Below, in pieces: positions 52,719 to 52,725 of a DNA stretch of 52,725 nucleotides. Origin of the DNA: BACL11 sp945865535 (lineage in GTDB: Bacteria > Bacteroidota > Bacteroidia > Flavobacteriales > BACL11). The DNA lies in contig CANNBA010000016.1 in the NCBI GenBank assembly GCA_947502765.1, positions 1 to 52,725 on the forward strand, given 5' to 3'. Under the pieces are notes generated by a model, which searched no databases, was not told the DNA's origin, and saw nothing but the letters and a program-made list of their open reading frames with translations. Numbering within the stretch: the stretch's first letter is position 1; each line of letters opens with the position of its first letter. A program made the position numbers and the translations under genes.

Positions 52719-52725
52719 ATATCAT

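Overview
The window reads as chromosomal DNA of a low-G+C, probably marine or aquatic Bacteroidota, most likely in or near Flavobacteriales. Evidence: two complete secreted proteins end in type IX secretion (T9SS) sorting domains, a T9SS plug protein and a complete sodium-pumping NADH:quinone reductase (Na+-NQR) operon are present, a bacillithiol gene (bshC) is present, several DUF families typical of this phylum occur, and promoters look like the Bacteroidota TTTG-N19-TAnnTTTG type. This placement is an inference from gene content; no rRNA or other direct taxonomic marker lies in the window.

Layout. 1-2306 (minus) is the 5' part of a large secreted M43-type metalloprotease with Ig-like repeats that runs off the left edge. 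2521-2594 is tRNA-Arg(ACG) with its terminator. 2637-12161 (minus) is a compact housekeeping run: a two-copy DUF1599 protein, a DoxX/thioredoxin-like membrane protein, an orphan OppB-type permease, tpiA, prmA, a 1484-residue exported protein of unknown function, plsY and clpS. folP and cdaA (c-di-AMP synthase) go the other way at 12202-13823. 13807-18989 (minus) holds two guanidino-group hydrolases (one CtlX-like), argS and a secreted subtilase. ftsK and a lolA-like gene are on plus (19165-22055). 22084-30858 (minus) holds DUF4199, GT2, GT4, a MORN-type protein, mnmA, bshC, guaA and a LysM/periplasmic-receptor protein. The signal recognition particle RNA (ffs) is at 30954-31054 on plus with an almost ideal promoter.

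31062-38317 (minus) is one tightly packed unit: a CotH-kinase/lamin-tail T9SS cargo protein, a lipoprotein with a surface-export-like signal, a VTC-domain (polyphosphate polymerase fold) protein, a DUF4956 membrane protein, a DUF2490 beta-barrel candidate, cdd and recG. The first five look like a cell-envelope system whose joint function I cannot name, and they are the best candidate here for an undescribed system. mazG follows, then a small four-cysteine NqrM-like protein, apbE with an unusual 16-residue tandem-repeat insert, and nqrFEDCBA (39318-46662). The T9SS plug protein (46740-48083) is divergent from nqrA. A secreted DRGH nuclease (48201-49328) is bracketed by short imperfect inverted repeats and looks like an acquired cassette. 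The window closes with a polyamine cluster: a deoxyhypusine-synthase-like protein lacking the catalytic lysine, agmatinase (speB) and arginine decarboxylase (speA).

Gene density is high and many neighbours are translationally coupled (TAATG overlaps). No stretch above 300 bases lacks a gene. I saw no CRISPR array, transposase, prophage or rRNA.
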